Shown: piece by piece, positions 1 to 9,120 of the stretch
Numbering within the stretch: the stretch's first letter is position 1
How the letters are laid out: each line of letters opens with the position of its first letter
Origin: Endozoicomonas sp. NE40
Lineage (GTDB): Bacteria; Pseudomonadota; Gammaproteobacteria; Pseudomonadales; Endozoicomonadaceae
DNA: 64,000 nt
Reading direction: 5' to 3'
NCBI RefSeq assembly: GCF_040549045.1
Contig: NZ_JBEWTB010000002.1
Coordinates: forward strand, 3,228,501-3,292,500
Notes under the pieces: model-generated
Database searches by the model: none
What the model saw: the letters and a program-made list of their open reading frames with translations, nothing else
What the model was told of the DNA's origin: nothing
Made by a program: the position numbers and the translations under genes

Positions 1-272
1 AGCTCGGCACCGCACAGCACCACCATCATCAGACCCATACTGAACGACAGGCCGCCAACCAGCTTGACCATACCATAAGGCAGGTCGCCGGCACCGGTGG
101 TGACAACCGTATAAAACATACCCGCCAGAGAGACAAAAATACCCGCCAGAATGGCCAGGACAAAAGTCACCTCAGGGTGCTTTTTGGTTTTACCAACGGC
201 TACATCTTCAGCCAGACGTGCAATTTCAGACGGAGCGACAACTCCAAACTGTGGCGATTTACCGGTTTGCAT
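1..272 (-). CDS. focA: Formate/nitrite channel, FocA-like (N-terminal part)
   Basis: Only the first 90 codons are inside the window; the gene runs off the left edge. The conceptual protein starts MQTGKSPQFGVVAPSEIARL and contains a KHPEVTF segment, a first membrane helix, then TTGAGDLPYGMVKLVGG and a second helix ending VVLCGAEL. These match the N-terminal cytoplasmic helix and TM1-TM2 of the FNT family; E. coli FocA has TTGTGTMPFGMAKLVGG and CGADLF at the same places. FocA is a pentameric inner-membrane channel that moves formate in or out during fermentation. The start is the ATG at the complement of 272. No pfl gene is visible; it could lie to the left of the window. Family assignment is firm, but formate versus nitrite specificity is inferred. 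Confidence 0.88.
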   Translation of the reverse strand, partial: MQTGKSPQFGVVAPSEIARLAEDVAVGKTKKHPEVTFVLAILAGIFVSLAGMFYTVVTTGAGDLPYGMVKLVGGLSFSMGLMMVVLCGAE

Positions 273-650
273 AATGATATTCCATGGGGATTGAGGAATG
301 GGTATGAGTCTGCGTGCTGGCAGTCCTGACTGGATGGTTGCGTCAACACACCGACATCAAAGGTGAAACTTTTCCATCAGGGTTTGTCAGATGTGTTGAA
401 AAATTCCACAGAAAAAAGCGCAAAAAGTTTATCAATGGCTGCATTGCAGAGTCAGAAAGTGGATGTACGCCTTCTCTTGCGGTGTGTACGTATATAGTAG
501 TTGATCTTGGACGGGTTTCAGGAGAGGATAAGTAGATGGCTTCCATCTTTCGTCAACACTGTCTTCAACTTGCGGAAAGCCTTCAGGAATAGCCGTTAAA
601 TTCCTGATTATCAGGACCTGTTCGTGTCATAAAGCCCAGGGGGAAGGGTG
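273..650. other. Divergent intergenic region, no convincing gene
   Basis: This 378-base stretch lies between the divergent focA-like gene and the outer-membrane protein gene at 651, so it should hold both promoters. Open frames on both strands here (around 314-535 and 343-546) lack a ribosome binding site and recognisable sequence. I looked for an FNR-type palindrome, which would suit focA, and saw only isolated half sites. Confidence 0.5.
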
Positions 651-1190
651 ATGCACCGTAGTCCATTGATTATTTCTGCAATCTGTTTTCTGGTCACTTC
701 TGCTCATGCAGCCGATACCGTATCGCCTGCTCAGGAAGAATCAGACAAAAAAGCACCAGCCAAGACCAGCACCTTTGATGTTCGTGCTTATCCGGATCAT
801 TTGTCTGAACTTAAAGTGGTTGAAAAGTATTCCAAAACACACTCTACAGGACTTGTGGTTGATTATTACCCATTTGAACAGAGTGGCTTCAGGGTATCAG
901 CCGGTGCTTACGGCAGTGACCAGGGGAGTGTCACTGACTCCTATTCCGCAGTAGGCAATAAAACCTATCTGGGCGTTGGCTGGAAAAAGTTACTGGACGA
1001 CGCTAACCGACTGGATGTCAGTGTTGAGGTGGGTGCGTTTTTTGGTGAAGAGAATCGGGTTGAATCTTCTCTGTCCGGAGGTTCCGGAGGAAATGATACC
1101 GGCAATCTGCCGGATAGCCTTGACGCTATGGAGTCTGCGGTAAAAACCGTTAAACCAGTGGTGAGTCTGGGTATTCATTATCGCTTTTAA
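651..1190 (+). CDS. Small predicted outer-membrane beta-barrel protein
   Basis: The 179-residue product begins with a classic signal peptide (MHRSPLIISAICFLVTSAHA) followed by a short Lys/Ala-rich linker. The rest alternates polar and hydrophobic residues with many glycines, and the chain ends in HYRF, a C-terminal aromatic residue as expected for a BAM-inserted outer-membrane strand. At under 180 residues it would form a barrel of about eight strands, like the OmpW/OmpX/OprF-N type, but I see no motif that fixes the family. The ATG at 651 is preferred over the GTG at 648 because the purine-rich site AGGGGGAAGG ends directly before it. The gene stands alone between divergent focA and the beta-helix operon on the other strand. 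Function unknown. Confidence 0.7.
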   Translation: MHRSPLIISAICFLVTSAHAADTVSPAQEESDKKAPAKTSTFDVRAYPDHLSELKVVEKYSKTHSTGLVVDYYPFEQSGFRVSAGAYGSDQGSVTDSYSAVGNKTYLGVGWKKLLDDANRLDVSVEVGAFFGEENRVESSLSGGSGGNDTGNLPDSLDAMESAVKTVKPVVSLGIHYRF

Positions 1191-1313
1191 TCATGCGTCG
1201 CCTCTATTTGTTTTTTGGTCTGGTGTGTCTGTGTCCTGCACTATTGTGTTTAACGAGGTGTCCGGAGTCATCGGATCATTTCATAGTAACTGTCAATATG
1301 AGGCTTTATCCTA

Positions 1314-3542
1314 TTACAATTCCCCATCATCTCCTTGGTACACCCTATCAAGGGCGATGTTGTCGTAACTGAAAGAGTGGCTGCGATGACATTTTTTGTA
1401 GCAAATAACGGCCATTGCAGTTGCTACAAAAAACAAAAATGCACTTCCTGCAGCTGCTACTCCTATGATTTCTTTCGTGCCGAAGGAGCTTTTATCATCT
1501 CTGCTTTGCTGTTTTTGAGTGAAATTTGCCGATGGGATTGTAAGAGACGATGTTGTTGAAACCGTCAGGTCACTTCTGGTTGATTGTGTAATGCGGGGCA
1601 AAGCGGTGGTTGTTCTTTTACGTTCTGTTTGCCAAACGGAAGATCTGGACTCTTTCACCAGACTCACTGTAGAAGTGGGTGTACTGCTTTTTTCAGCCCG
1701 GTTGCCGACAGAAACACTGCTCTTGATTGAGCGAACTGGCGTAACAGTCACAGAAGAACGGGAGTTGTCCGGTGTTTTCTGTAGTGATACAAAGTGAGAA
1801 GAAGCGGTTTCAGTAATACCAGCGGGCAGTGAAGACGTCGGACTGGTGATGATTCTGGCAGGTGTTCTATTCAACTGGCTGGTTGCTCTGGTTAAGAGTG
1901 TGGTTGTGTTTTTCAAAAGAGAAACAGTGGCATCGGACGAAAGTGTCGGCGTACTGCCTCCTGATACCAACTCCGTTATTACCTGGCTGAGGGTTGGGTA
2001 ACTCTGCACAGTCGGTGTTGGTATCAATGTTTGTGTTGGTGCCGATGTTGGTGTCCAGTTGTACTGACAGGAAGTGCCATCTGCAAACCGGATTCTGCCC
2101 CGGGTATTGCCCTGGTCAAGATTTCCGCAGGCTGAAGCTCCTGGTAAATACTGGTTGTTGCTGTCCCCGGAAAGTTCCACAGGAAAAGCCTGTAGCCGGT
2201 CCAGTTCTACAGCCGCAAATGTGCCGAGAAGCTGGTTTGATTTCAGATGTAAAGACAGCTTGGCATTCAGTGACAGAGATACCCGATACCCTTTCAAATA
2301 ATTATTATGCAGAACAAACGAAGCGTTCTCTGTCGTCAGTGCGGCCCTGTTCACATCGGTAATGCCTGTAAGAACAATACCGTAAAAGCTCTGGCCAGAG
2401 TTTGTCGCTTCCAACCGGTTATCCTTAATGGTTGAGTCGGCTGCAGACGCAATATTCAGGCTGACCGGAAGGTTGCCGTCCGTTAAAAAGTCATTATTCT
2501 GCAATAAAAGAGCGTGAACCTTCTGCGGAGTTGCCGATAAGTCCTGATAGTCAATACTCACCTTCAATGCAGGCGCCATTTTTTTTTCTATCCCGGGAGT
2601 TTGACAGGAATAAAATTGATTGTTGTGAATCCCGGCCAGTGTGTCGCCTGACAGACGCCCTGATGCTATCTCTTTTTCATCGACTTTGATGGCAATATCA
2701 ACCACGGATTTTTCATACTGAAAAAACTGATTATTAAAGATATCGATAATACTGGTATCTGGGTTGACGGGCAGAGCCATAGGATTAAACTGCGCTTTAA
2801 TTACCTCGAAATGGGTTTTTTGGACGTTGAATGTTTTTATCTGGTCAAAAGCATAAAGATTGGTCAACCCGGTAATAGTATTACCTGCTCCACTCAAAGT
2901 AATAAGACTATTTCTATTGGCCCTGGTAATACGCTTCTGAATATTCACGTAGTGATTACTGGCCAGTTGTGAATTGCTGCCATTCAGAGGGATAGCCACC
3001 AGACTCTGGCCCGGCTCCAAATGAATTGTTTTATCAATCCAGAATGTGTTTTGCCACACGCTCGGCAGAGCATCTCCTGTTGCCTCTTTTGCCTCCCAGT
3101 CACAGGGCTTCTGTGCATCAGTACGCTGCGGTCTGATGCCTTTGCCAAACAGTAAAAAAGCGGTGTTATATTTTTTTTCCCAGCTTCGGGCGTCATTAAA
3201 TCTTTTTATTTCCTGGTCAAGATTGCCGTTCAGAGGAACGCTGACAACGCAACGATGGATGACTTCATTGGGCTTCTGTTTCGCCAGTGTTTCCAGAACT
3301 TCGACGGCTGCTGACTTCATGCGGGTCGTCAGACTGATGTCTCCCGTCTCGGGTTCCTGCTGGCCGCACAGTCGGTATAACGCATCATCAGGGGATTCGG
3401 TAGTGCTGGCTTTAGTCGTGCTGGCTTTAGTTGTTGCCCCTTCTGTTGGCAGAGGCGGCGCTGCGAGAGAAGAGCCGGATACAGCCCAGAAAACCGCCAT
3501 TACAATGGCACAGGAGAAACTCAGATTGCCTGATTTATTCAT
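1314..3542 (-). CDS. Secreted beta-helix family protein with mucin-like stalk, membrane helix and tail (paralogue 4 of 4)
   Basis: The protein has 742 residues counted from the ATG at 3542, where a signal peptide (MNKSGNLSFSCAIVMAVFWA, cleaved near SSLAA) begins; an in-frame extension upstream lies inside the preceding gene. The order is signal peptide, short Thr-rich tract, a conserved N-terminal block with TAFLLFGKGI, then a repeat region rich in NN-turns (FNNQFF, HNNQFY, QNNDFL, HNNYLK, KSNQLLGT) typical of a right-handed parallel beta-helix. After about residue 490 comes a long Ser/Thr/Pro-rich stalk, then a hydrophobic helix (IIGVAAAGSAFLFFVATAMA) and a tail with KKCHRSHSFSYDN. Its start codon overlaps the stop of the preceding paralogue by 8 bases (ATGAATAA), implying translational coupling. 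It is the last gene of a four-gene run. No enzyme motif is visible; a surface binding or adhesion role is inference. Confidence 0.8.
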   Translation of the reverse strand: MNKSGNLSFSCAIVMAVFWAVSGSSLAAPPLPTEGATTKASTTKASTTESPDDALYRLCGQQEPETGDISLTTRMKSAAVEVLETLAKQKPNEVIHRCVVSVPLNGNLDQEIKRFNDARSWEKKYNTAFLLFGKGIRPQRTDAQKPCDWEAKEATGDALPSVWQNTFWIDKTIHLEPGQSLVAIPLNGSNSQLASNHYVNIQKRITRANRNSLITLSGAGNTITGLTNLYAFDQIKTFNVQKTHFEVIKAQFNPMALPVNPDTSIIDIFNNQFFQYEKSVVDIAIKVDEKEIASGRLSGDTLAGIHNNQFYSCQTPGIEKKMAPALKVSIDYQDLSATPQKVHALLLQNNDFLTDGNLPVSLNIASAADSTIKDNRLEATNSGQSFYGIVLTGITDVNRAALTTENASFVLHNNYLKGYRVSLSLNAKLSLHLKSNQLLGTFAAVELDRLQAFPVELSGDSNNQYLPGASACGNLDQGNTRGRIRFADGTSCQYNWTPTSAPTQTLIPTPTVQSYPTLSQVITELVSGGSTPTLSSDATVSLLKNTTTLLTRATSQLNRTPARIITSPTSSLPAGITETASSHFVSLQKTPDNSRSSVTVTPVRSIKSSVSVGNRAEKSSTPTSTVSLVKESRSSVWQTERKRTTTALPRITQSTRSDLTVSTTSSLTIPSANFTQKQQSRDDKSSFGTKEIIGVAAAGSAFLFFVATAMAVICYKKCHRSHSFSYDNIALDRVYQGDDGEL

Positions 3543-5175
3543 GGGTAGACTGCTGTGTAGGAGTAGATGTGGTTTCGCTACGACTTTCGGGACAGAGGGT
3601 TCCATCGCTGAAAGCAATACTGCCTGATACAAACCTGTCTCCGACATTACCGCAGGGGAACCGGATGCCCTGCCGGTAACGGTTATTATTGTTCCCGGAA
3701 AGAGCCAGGGGATAAAGTTGCCAGAGCCCTCTTTGAATAGCGCTTTGTGTACCCAGAAGGTCATTGGAGTGTAGTTCCAGGTTCATGCTGCCGTTGAGTA
3801 ACAGTGAGTTTCGAAATCCGGAAATAACGTTTCTTTCCAATCGAAAAGACTGACTGGGTTGCCCTTCGTCTTTCCCTCCGGTCAGTGAGATGCCGTGAAG
3901 GCCACCGTCGGCGGTCATCAGATTATTATTGTCAAGGGTGGCATTGGCTCTGGCAGAAAGCTTCAGGCTTATCGCTTTATTGTTATCCGCAATAAACAAA
4001 TTATTGCGCAAATCCACTGTATGAATCCTGTCAGGTTTCTGTGCGTAATCCCGATAGGTAAAGTCGGCTGTCAAAGCAGGCTCCAGAAACCCTTTGTCTG
4101 CGCCGGAAAGGCAGGAATAAATATGATTGTCATCAATGCGTATCAGGGTTTTGTCTGCAATCCAGCCAGATATGATGGCTGCGATATTATTGTCCGTCTT
4201 TTTCAATGCAACGCTGATAGCCGGTTGCCTGATTTGCAGAAACTCATTACCTGAAATATCAATCATTGCAGACTGATTGAAGCTGTACAGTGATGAAGGT
4301 GCTATCTCAACCCGGATCAGCTGCGTATGAACCTCGCTGGCCTCTATCTCCCCTACCCGCTCTTTGCCACCAAAGCATTGTTCGTAAATCGTCGTTTTGT
4401 CATTCATGCCGTAGGCATTGGTCAGCCCTGAAACAAAAACCCCCCTGCCTTTAACCGTTATAAAGCTGTTTCTGACCGGCTTGTATCCTTTGTAGTACCA
4501 GTTATACCGGCCACCACAGATGATGGTTGCTGCTAGTTTGCGCCGCAGACTTACATAATAACCTTCAGCCAGTTCTGAGTTACTGATATCAATAGGGACA
4601 CCAAACAGCCTTTGCCCCGGGTGGAGAATAATGGAGTTTTTAATGGTAAAACTGTCCCGCCATGAGGAGGGAACGGGTAATAAGGCAGGCTGTTCAGAGG
4701 CCGCAACCACCGGCTTAACATCCCGACAGGCCGAGGGGTGGGTGATATCTACAGGGGTTTTGACACCCTTTCCGAATAATAAAAAAGCAGTGTAGGTTTT
4801 GTGGTACAAAGATGCACTGTTGTTATAGCGGCTTATTTGTTCATCGACATTACCGCCTTCCGGGGTCAGAACAACACAACGATCTATCTGCTCTGTGGGA
4901 TGTTTTTTTAAAAAACGTTGTAGTACCACGGCAGCGGCCTTCCTCATGGAGTAGTCAAAGTGCAAATCCCCGTGGGCTTCAACATGCTTACATAAACTCT
5001 GTAACTTCTCATGGGGCAGATCCAGCTCATCCTCACATTCAGGATTACCAGGTTGACGACTACCAGACTGGAGGCCATCGGGTAAAACAGTAGGTGCTGC
5101 CAGCAAAGGAGCAGAAGGCAGCCAAAAAAAAGCTACCAGCAACACATAGGTTTTGAAGCGGTTTAAGTGACTCAT
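3535..5175 (-). CDS. Secreted beta-helix family protein (paralogue 3 of 4)
   Basis: The 546-residue product has a signal peptide (MSHLNRFKTYVLLVAFFWLP, cleaved near LLAAP). It shares blocks with its three neighbours: IDRCVVLTPEGG, YTAFLLFGKGV, GQRLFGVPIDISNSELAEGY, VSGLTNAYGMND, and a run of beta-helix-like turns (DISGNEFLQI, DDNHIYSC, RNNLFI, LDNNNLM, HSNDLLGT). It ends shortly after the helix with a small Thr/Gln-rich tail and has no C-terminal membrane segment. The 31-base gap to the upstream paralogue and the 8-base overlap with the downstream one indicate a single transcript. Cysteines recur at matching places in the paralogues (IYSC near the helix, CGN near the end), suggesting disulphides in an exported protein. 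Function unknown. Confidence 0.8.
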   Translation of the reverse strand: MSHLNRFKTYVLLVAFFWLPSAPLLAAPTVLPDGLQSGSRQPGNPECEDELDLPHEKLQSLCKHVEAHGDLHFDYSMRKAAAVVLQRFLKKHPTEQIDRCVVLTPEGGNVDEQISRYNNSASLYHKTYTAFLLFGKGVKTPVDITHPSACRDVKPVVAASEQPALLPVPSSWRDSFTIKNSIILHPGQRLFGVPIDISNSELAEGYYVSLRRKLAATIICGGRYNWYYKGYKPVRNSFITVKGRGVFVSGLTNAYGMNDKTTIYEQCFGGKERVGEIEASEVHTQLIRVEIAPSSLYSFNQSAMIDISGNEFLQIRQPAISVALKKTDNNIAAIISGWIADKTLIRIDDNHIYSCLSGADKGFLEPALTADFTYRDYAQKPDRIHTVDLRNNLFIADNNKAISLKLSARANATLDNNNLMTADGGLHGISLTGGKDEGQPSQSFRLERNVISGFRNSLLLNGSMNLELHSNDLLGTQSAIQRGLWQLYPLALSGNNNNRYRQGIRFPCGNVGDRFVSGSIAFSDGTLCPESRSETTSTPTQQSTHE

Positions 5176-5206
5176 GCAAGACCTCTGTCCGCAACGGGTT
5201 TAGTGG

Positions 5207-6904
5207 TTATTTATCCGGGGAAAATGTTGTGACATCAGGAGCTGACGATGGCAGTTCTGGCGACGGTGGTTCTGATGTAGCAGCCGTATAGCTTTCCGGA
5301 CAGGGCATATCATCGACAAACAGAAAACCTCCTTCTATCCGGCTGTTCTCAAGGGTTGCACAGGGTTTCGCACCCAGGTATGAATTCTGCCGGTTCCCGG
5401 AAAGCTGTACTGCAAAGTCCCGATGCTGTCCGATTCGCTTCAATGCGTGCTCTGTACCCAGCAGCTTGTTTGAATCAAGCTGTATCCGCATTATGCCGTC
5501 GAACGCAATGGCGGCTTCAAACCCTTCTACGGCATTACCATCAAACAAAAAGGTCGGCGCAGGTTTCGCCGTATCTTTCATCAATGTAATACCTGAGATC
5601 GCAATACCCGATGATCCTGCAGCGGTTTTGCCAGAAATAACACGATTGTCTCTGATGACTGATTCGGACCCCGGAGAGACATTCAGATTTACCGCTGTTT
5701 TGTGACGGGTACTAAACCGGTTGCCCTTTAGCTCAAGCGCGTGATTTGTTGTCGGATCAGGCGCGGCATCCCGGTAGCTAAGGTCGATATTGAGCGCAAC
5801 TTCATTGCTCTTTTTACTGCCCCTGGTAAAACAGGAGTAAATATAATTATTACGGAGGCTGACAAAGGTTCCCCCATTAAGCCACCGAGAAAAAAGACCC
5901 TGGTCAAGCAATGAAATATTGACGGCACTATTTTCAAACTGAAAAAGCTCATTATTTGAAAGGCTGACCAGCTGCGAACCTCTGGTTGGATAAAGCGACA
6001 TCAGATTAAGCTCAATGTTAATCAATTGGGTATAAAGCTCGTCCGCATAAACAGTCGTGCGATGAGTTCGCCAGCTACAACGCCGGCTGTAGCCTTTTCT
6101 GTCATAAACCCCGTCGATATTGGTCAGTCCGGAAACCCCCGAACCGGGCTGGCGAATGGTAATCAAAGGCCCCCTGTTCCTGATGGTTCTGCGCAGGTTG
6201 CTTCCATTACAGCCAACACTGGCCGTGGTTTGTCGCTTGAGATTGACACGGTAACCTTTTGCCAGTGTGGCACTGCCAATATTCAGGGGGATGCCAATCA
6301 GTTTCTGGCCGGCTTCCAGTTCAACAGGGGCGTTTACCAGAAAGCTGTCCTGCCATACTTGTGGCAATACTGATGGAGATTCCTGCTCCTTGCCGTTCTC
6401 ACCCGCTACCTCAACCGCCGACGTGCCACAGACTTCTCCGTTATTTTCCTGATGCTTTCTTACCCCTCTTCCGGGTAGCAAAAATGCAGTGTAATTTTTT
6501 TCAGACCCAAGCTTGTTTTCGTTATATGTTTCGATCTCATTATCCAGCTCAGTACCGTCTGGTACTTTGATGACACAGCGGTCAATCCGGCTGAACGGAT
6601 GTTCTTTCCTGAACCGGTCAAGACCATTAGCAACACTGGCAATAAGTGCGTCATCAAGAGAGGCGGCATCCCCATACTCTACGTTGTGGTTGCACAGTTT
6701 GCTTAACCGGGTAAAACCTGGCCCGGGGGTTGGAGTCGTAACGGGAAGAACGGCTACCGTTGTATTGTTTACTGGTGTCGGGGAAGCCGTCGTTGAGTTA
6801 GTCGGTGCCGCTGTGGTTGCTACAGAAAAAAAACATAAGAGGAATGCAAAAATCAAGTTTGTCGCAGGCCTGACATTTGTGGAATTCACAGGGAACCTCA
6901 CCAT
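5207..6904 (-). CDS. Secreted beta-helix family protein (paralogue 2 of 4)
   Basis: The 565-residue product carries an N-terminal export signal (hydrophobic core LIFAFLLCFFSVATTAA), then a mucin-like Thr/Pro/Asn segment (NSTTASPTPVNNTTVAVLPV). The family blocks follow: RIDRCVIKVPDG, YTAFLLPGRGVR, AGQKLIGIPLNI, VSGLTNIDGVYD and NN-type turns (SNNELFQF, RNNYIYSC, KGNRFS, DSNKLLGT). It ends with a short Pro/Ser/Thr tail. The start is the ATG at 6904, chosen because it opens directly onto a plausible signal sequence. It lies 64 bases after the first paralogue and 31 bases before the third. Tandem duplication explains the array. No catalytic residues can be assigned from the sequence alone. Confidence 0.8.
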   Translation of the reverse strand: MVRFPVNSTNVRPATNLIFAFLLCFFSVATTAAPTNSTTASPTPVNNTTVAVLPVTTPTPGPGFTRLSKLCNHNVEYGDAASLDDALIASVANGLDRFRKEHPFSRIDRCVIKVPDGTELDNEIETYNENKLGSEKNYTAFLLPGRGVRKHQENNGEVCGTSAVEVAGENGKEQESPSVLPQVWQDSFLVNAPVELEAGQKLIGIPLNIGSATLAKGYRVNLKRQTTASVGCNGSNLRRTIRNRGPLITIRQPGSGVSGLTNIDGVYDRKGYSRRCSWRTHRTTVYADELYTQLINIELNLMSLYPTRGSQLVSLSNNELFQFENSAVNISLLDQGLFSRWLNGGTFVSLRNNYIYSCFTRGSKKSNEVALNIDLSYRDAAPDPTTNHALELKGNRFSTRHKTAVNLNVSPGSESVIRDNRVISGKTAAGSSGIAISGITLMKDTAKPAPTFLFDGNAVEGFEAAIAFDGIMRIQLDSNKLLGTEHALKRIGQHRDFAVQLSGNRQNSYLGAKPCATLENSRIEGGFLFVDDMPCPESYTAATSEPPSPELPSSAPDVTTFSPDK

Positions 6905-6968
6905 TTAACTCAGAAAATGACTGGACTCATTCAACTCACAATAAATACAGAACCGGTGCTGATATCTG

Positions 6969-8720
6969 TCAGGGAGGGGGTGTAGCTGCGGAGTAATCCG
7001 ATGGACAGGGTGTCCCGTCAACAAACAGAAAACCCCCTTTGATATTGGATAATTCAAGCCCCTCACAGGGTGACGCCACTTTCTTCAGATAACGATTTCC
7101 ACGATCACCTGATAGTGTGACAGGGTCAGTCAGTTGTCCCGGAACTCTGGCAACAGCACTTTTATTCCCGTTCAACTGGTTGGAATTAAGCTCCAGCCTG
7201 AGCGCTCCATCCAATAACAATGCATCCTGAAAACCGGCCACATGGTTGTCTTTAAGACTGAAACCGGGCCTTGGCCGTGATGTATCTTTCAGGTGATTAG
7301 TGCCTGTGAGAATGACGCCTCTGGAATCACTGATGGATCGCCCCGAAGTGATAAAGCTGTTCTTTTTAATAATTGTCTCGGTATTCGGAGCCGCTAACAG
7401 CTTCACAGCAGTCCGCCCCTTCGTCATCAGTTGATTTTCGGCTAATGTCAGGGCATGAATCGTTTCCGGGTTCTGTGCATCATCCTGATAGTAGGTATTG
7501 ATGTTCATGACTGGAGACATAAGCGAACCGCTTATCCGGGGGTGACATGAGTAGAGCCGGTTATTGCTTATCTGAACAAAGGTCATATTGTCCATCCGGT
7601 TTGAATGGATACTGTCACTTCCCTGTTTGAAGGCTATATCAATCGCTGGCTCTTTCACCTGAAAAAATTCGTTACCTGAAATAACGTAGAAGAGAGCATC
7701 TCCGGGGGTTACCAGTTTCGGGTCTATTTCTGCCTTTATCAGCCCACTATAGCCAAGGTAGGCATCAACCTCGCCTTCGTGGGACTTGCTAAAAATATAC
7801 CCGCGCCTCCCTTTTCTGGTACAAGTACCTTTGAGAGTGGCTTTTTCATTCATATCGATAATGTTGGTAAAACCGGAAACCACAACACCCGGGTACAACA
7901 ATCGGATAAGATAATCCCGGTCGACATCAAAGCCGGTAAAATCTGTACTGTATTTTTTGCACCGGATCTGCCCAGTGATAGTACGCTTGAGGTTTACGTA
8001 ATAGCTCCCGGCCAGAGCTGAAGTATTAATATTAAGCGGCACTGCGATCAGCTTCTGCCCTGCTGCCAGAGGGATAGACTCCCTCACCTGGTAAGAATCC
8101 TCCCATCCATCCTGAATCGCAGAGAGCTGGCTCTGCGGGTTGCCGGCAAAACGATAGGCCCGCAAATGACAGGATTCAACCTTACCCTCACCGGATGTCC
8201 TGACACCTTTTCCAAGCAGCAAAAAAGCAGTGCCATAGACTTCACTCGGCAACTTTCCTTCATTAAAAGATAAGATTGCTTCATCCAGTGCGCTATTGTC
8301 AGGAATTTTAATAACACACTGGGAAATTTTTTCTTCCGGATGCTTTGTCCTGAAATTTTCTACTGCCGTGACCACAGACGATATTACGGTGTCGTCTAAA
8401 TTTAAATCGCCATAATGAACAGTACCGTTACAGTAGCCGGATAGTTTATCCCTGAATGCTGAATGCCCACCTCCGGCAGTCGTTGTTGCTGTAGTGGTTG
8501 ATGGGGGAGTCTGGGTTGTAGAGTTGAAAGGAGCTGCCAGACTGCCGTCAACAGTCAGCAATACCAGAAATATTGGGATCAAAGTGTACAAAGAAACAGG
8601 TAACATCTTCTCCGGGCATAAAGCTCCCAAAAAAGCCACCCCGGGGCTATCTTTTGACTCAGGTAAATAGACGAACCAAGGCAAATATTTTTTCAGTAGA
8701 CGACCTGCGACCTGCTTCAT
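6969..8720 (-). CDS. Secreted beta-helix family protein (paralogue 1 of 4)
   Basis: This is the first gene of the four-gene run. The ATG at 8720 is preceded by GAGG at six bases' spacing and gives 583 residues with an unusually long basic N-region before the hydrophobic signal core (LYTLIPIFLVLLTVDGSLAA). An internal ATG at 8606, with GGAG only a few bases away, would give a conventional signal peptide; both starts are possible. After the signal comes a Thr-rich tract (TTQTPPSTTTATTTAGGG), then the family blocks ISQCVIKIPDN, YGTAFLLLGKGVR, AGQKLIAVPLNI, VSGFTNIIDMNE and turns ISGNEFFQV, SNNRLYSC, KKNSFI, NSNQLNGN. No membrane anchor follows. The upstream region around 8721-8811 should hold the operon promoter. 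Confidence 0.78.
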   Translation of the reverse strand: MKQVAGRLLKKYLPWFVYLPESKDSPGVAFLGALCPEKMLPVSLYTLIPIFLVLLTVDGSLAAPFNSTTQTPPSTTTATTTAGGGHSAFRDKLSGYCNGTVHYGDLNLDDTVISSVVTAVENFRTKHPEEKISQCVIKIPDNSALDEAILSFNEGKLPSEVYGTAFLLLGKGVRTSGEGKVESCHLRAYRFAGNPQSQLSAIQDGWEDSYQVRESIPLAAGQKLIAVPLNINTSALAGSYYVNLKRTITGQIRCKKYSTDFTGFDVDRDYLIRLLYPGVVVSGFTNIIDMNEKATLKGTCTRKGRRGYIFSKSHEGEVDAYLGYSGLIKAEIDPKLVTPGDALFYVISGNEFFQVKEPAIDIAFKQGSDSIHSNRMDNMTFVQISNNRLYSCHPRISGSLMSPVMNINTYYQDDAQNPETIHALTLAENQLMTKGRTAVKLLAAPNTETIIKKNSFITSGRSISDSRGVILTGTNHLKDTSRPRPGFSLKDNHVAGFQDALLLDGALRLELNSNQLNGNKSAVARVPGQLTDPVTLSGDRGNRYLKKVASPCEGLELSNIKGGFLFVDGTPCPSDYSAATPPP

Positions 8721-8811
8721 CCGATACCTCACAAAGCGATAACACCACTGGCTGAAGAGTTATAGTCATATAGCCCTTTAGATGAAAACTAATTACGAAT
8801 GATTATTATCA

Positions 8812-9069
8812 GTGTTTAGATTGGACTTTATAGTACAGCGCCAGTCTTCCGACAAGAAAAAAGTTGAAATTTATCAGCATGCTGACAGCACTAACCACCA
8901 CCTTAAACAGTTTGCGTTGGTGTTGGTGAATGTTCGTTCACCGGGCGGTAATGTCGGTGCGATAGAGTTTATTGAGGAAAGTGGTGTCTAAAATTCTGCG
9001 GATGATTATCAAATGATTGTCATTGATAAGAGTGGTCAGTGGAGGATGGCAGTTGCCATCCTCCTTTAG
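8812..9069 (+). pseudogene. Remnant of an unidentified gene with an in-frame stop
   Basis: One frame reads as protein-like sequence for about 84 codons from a GTG at 8812 and is broken by a TAA at 8989-8991. Before the stop it gives LKQFALVLVNVRSPGGNVGA; after it, in the same frame, it gives DDYQMIVIDKSGQWRMAVA, ending at a TAG at 9067. The continuity of plausible coding sequence across a single stop suggests a decayed gene, with no good ribosome binding site and a stop (TGA 8800) just upstream. I do not recognise the family. An 11-bp perfect inverted repeat (GGAGGATGGCA) at 9041-9064 falls inside it. Confidence 0.35.
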
Positions 9070-9120
9070 CGCGGTCTTTATGGCGATAAAAACAGGCTGT
9101 TCATCAACAGCGGCTTAAGG

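Noticed and set aside
273..650. Possible FNR site for the focA-like gene
   Set aside because: Only half sites (ATCAA) are present; no TTGAT-N4-ATCAA palindrome.
1193..1372. 59-codon ORF on the plus strand with a hydrophobic start
   Set aside because: No ribosome binding site, and its 3' part overlaps the coding end of the beta-helix gene on the other strand.
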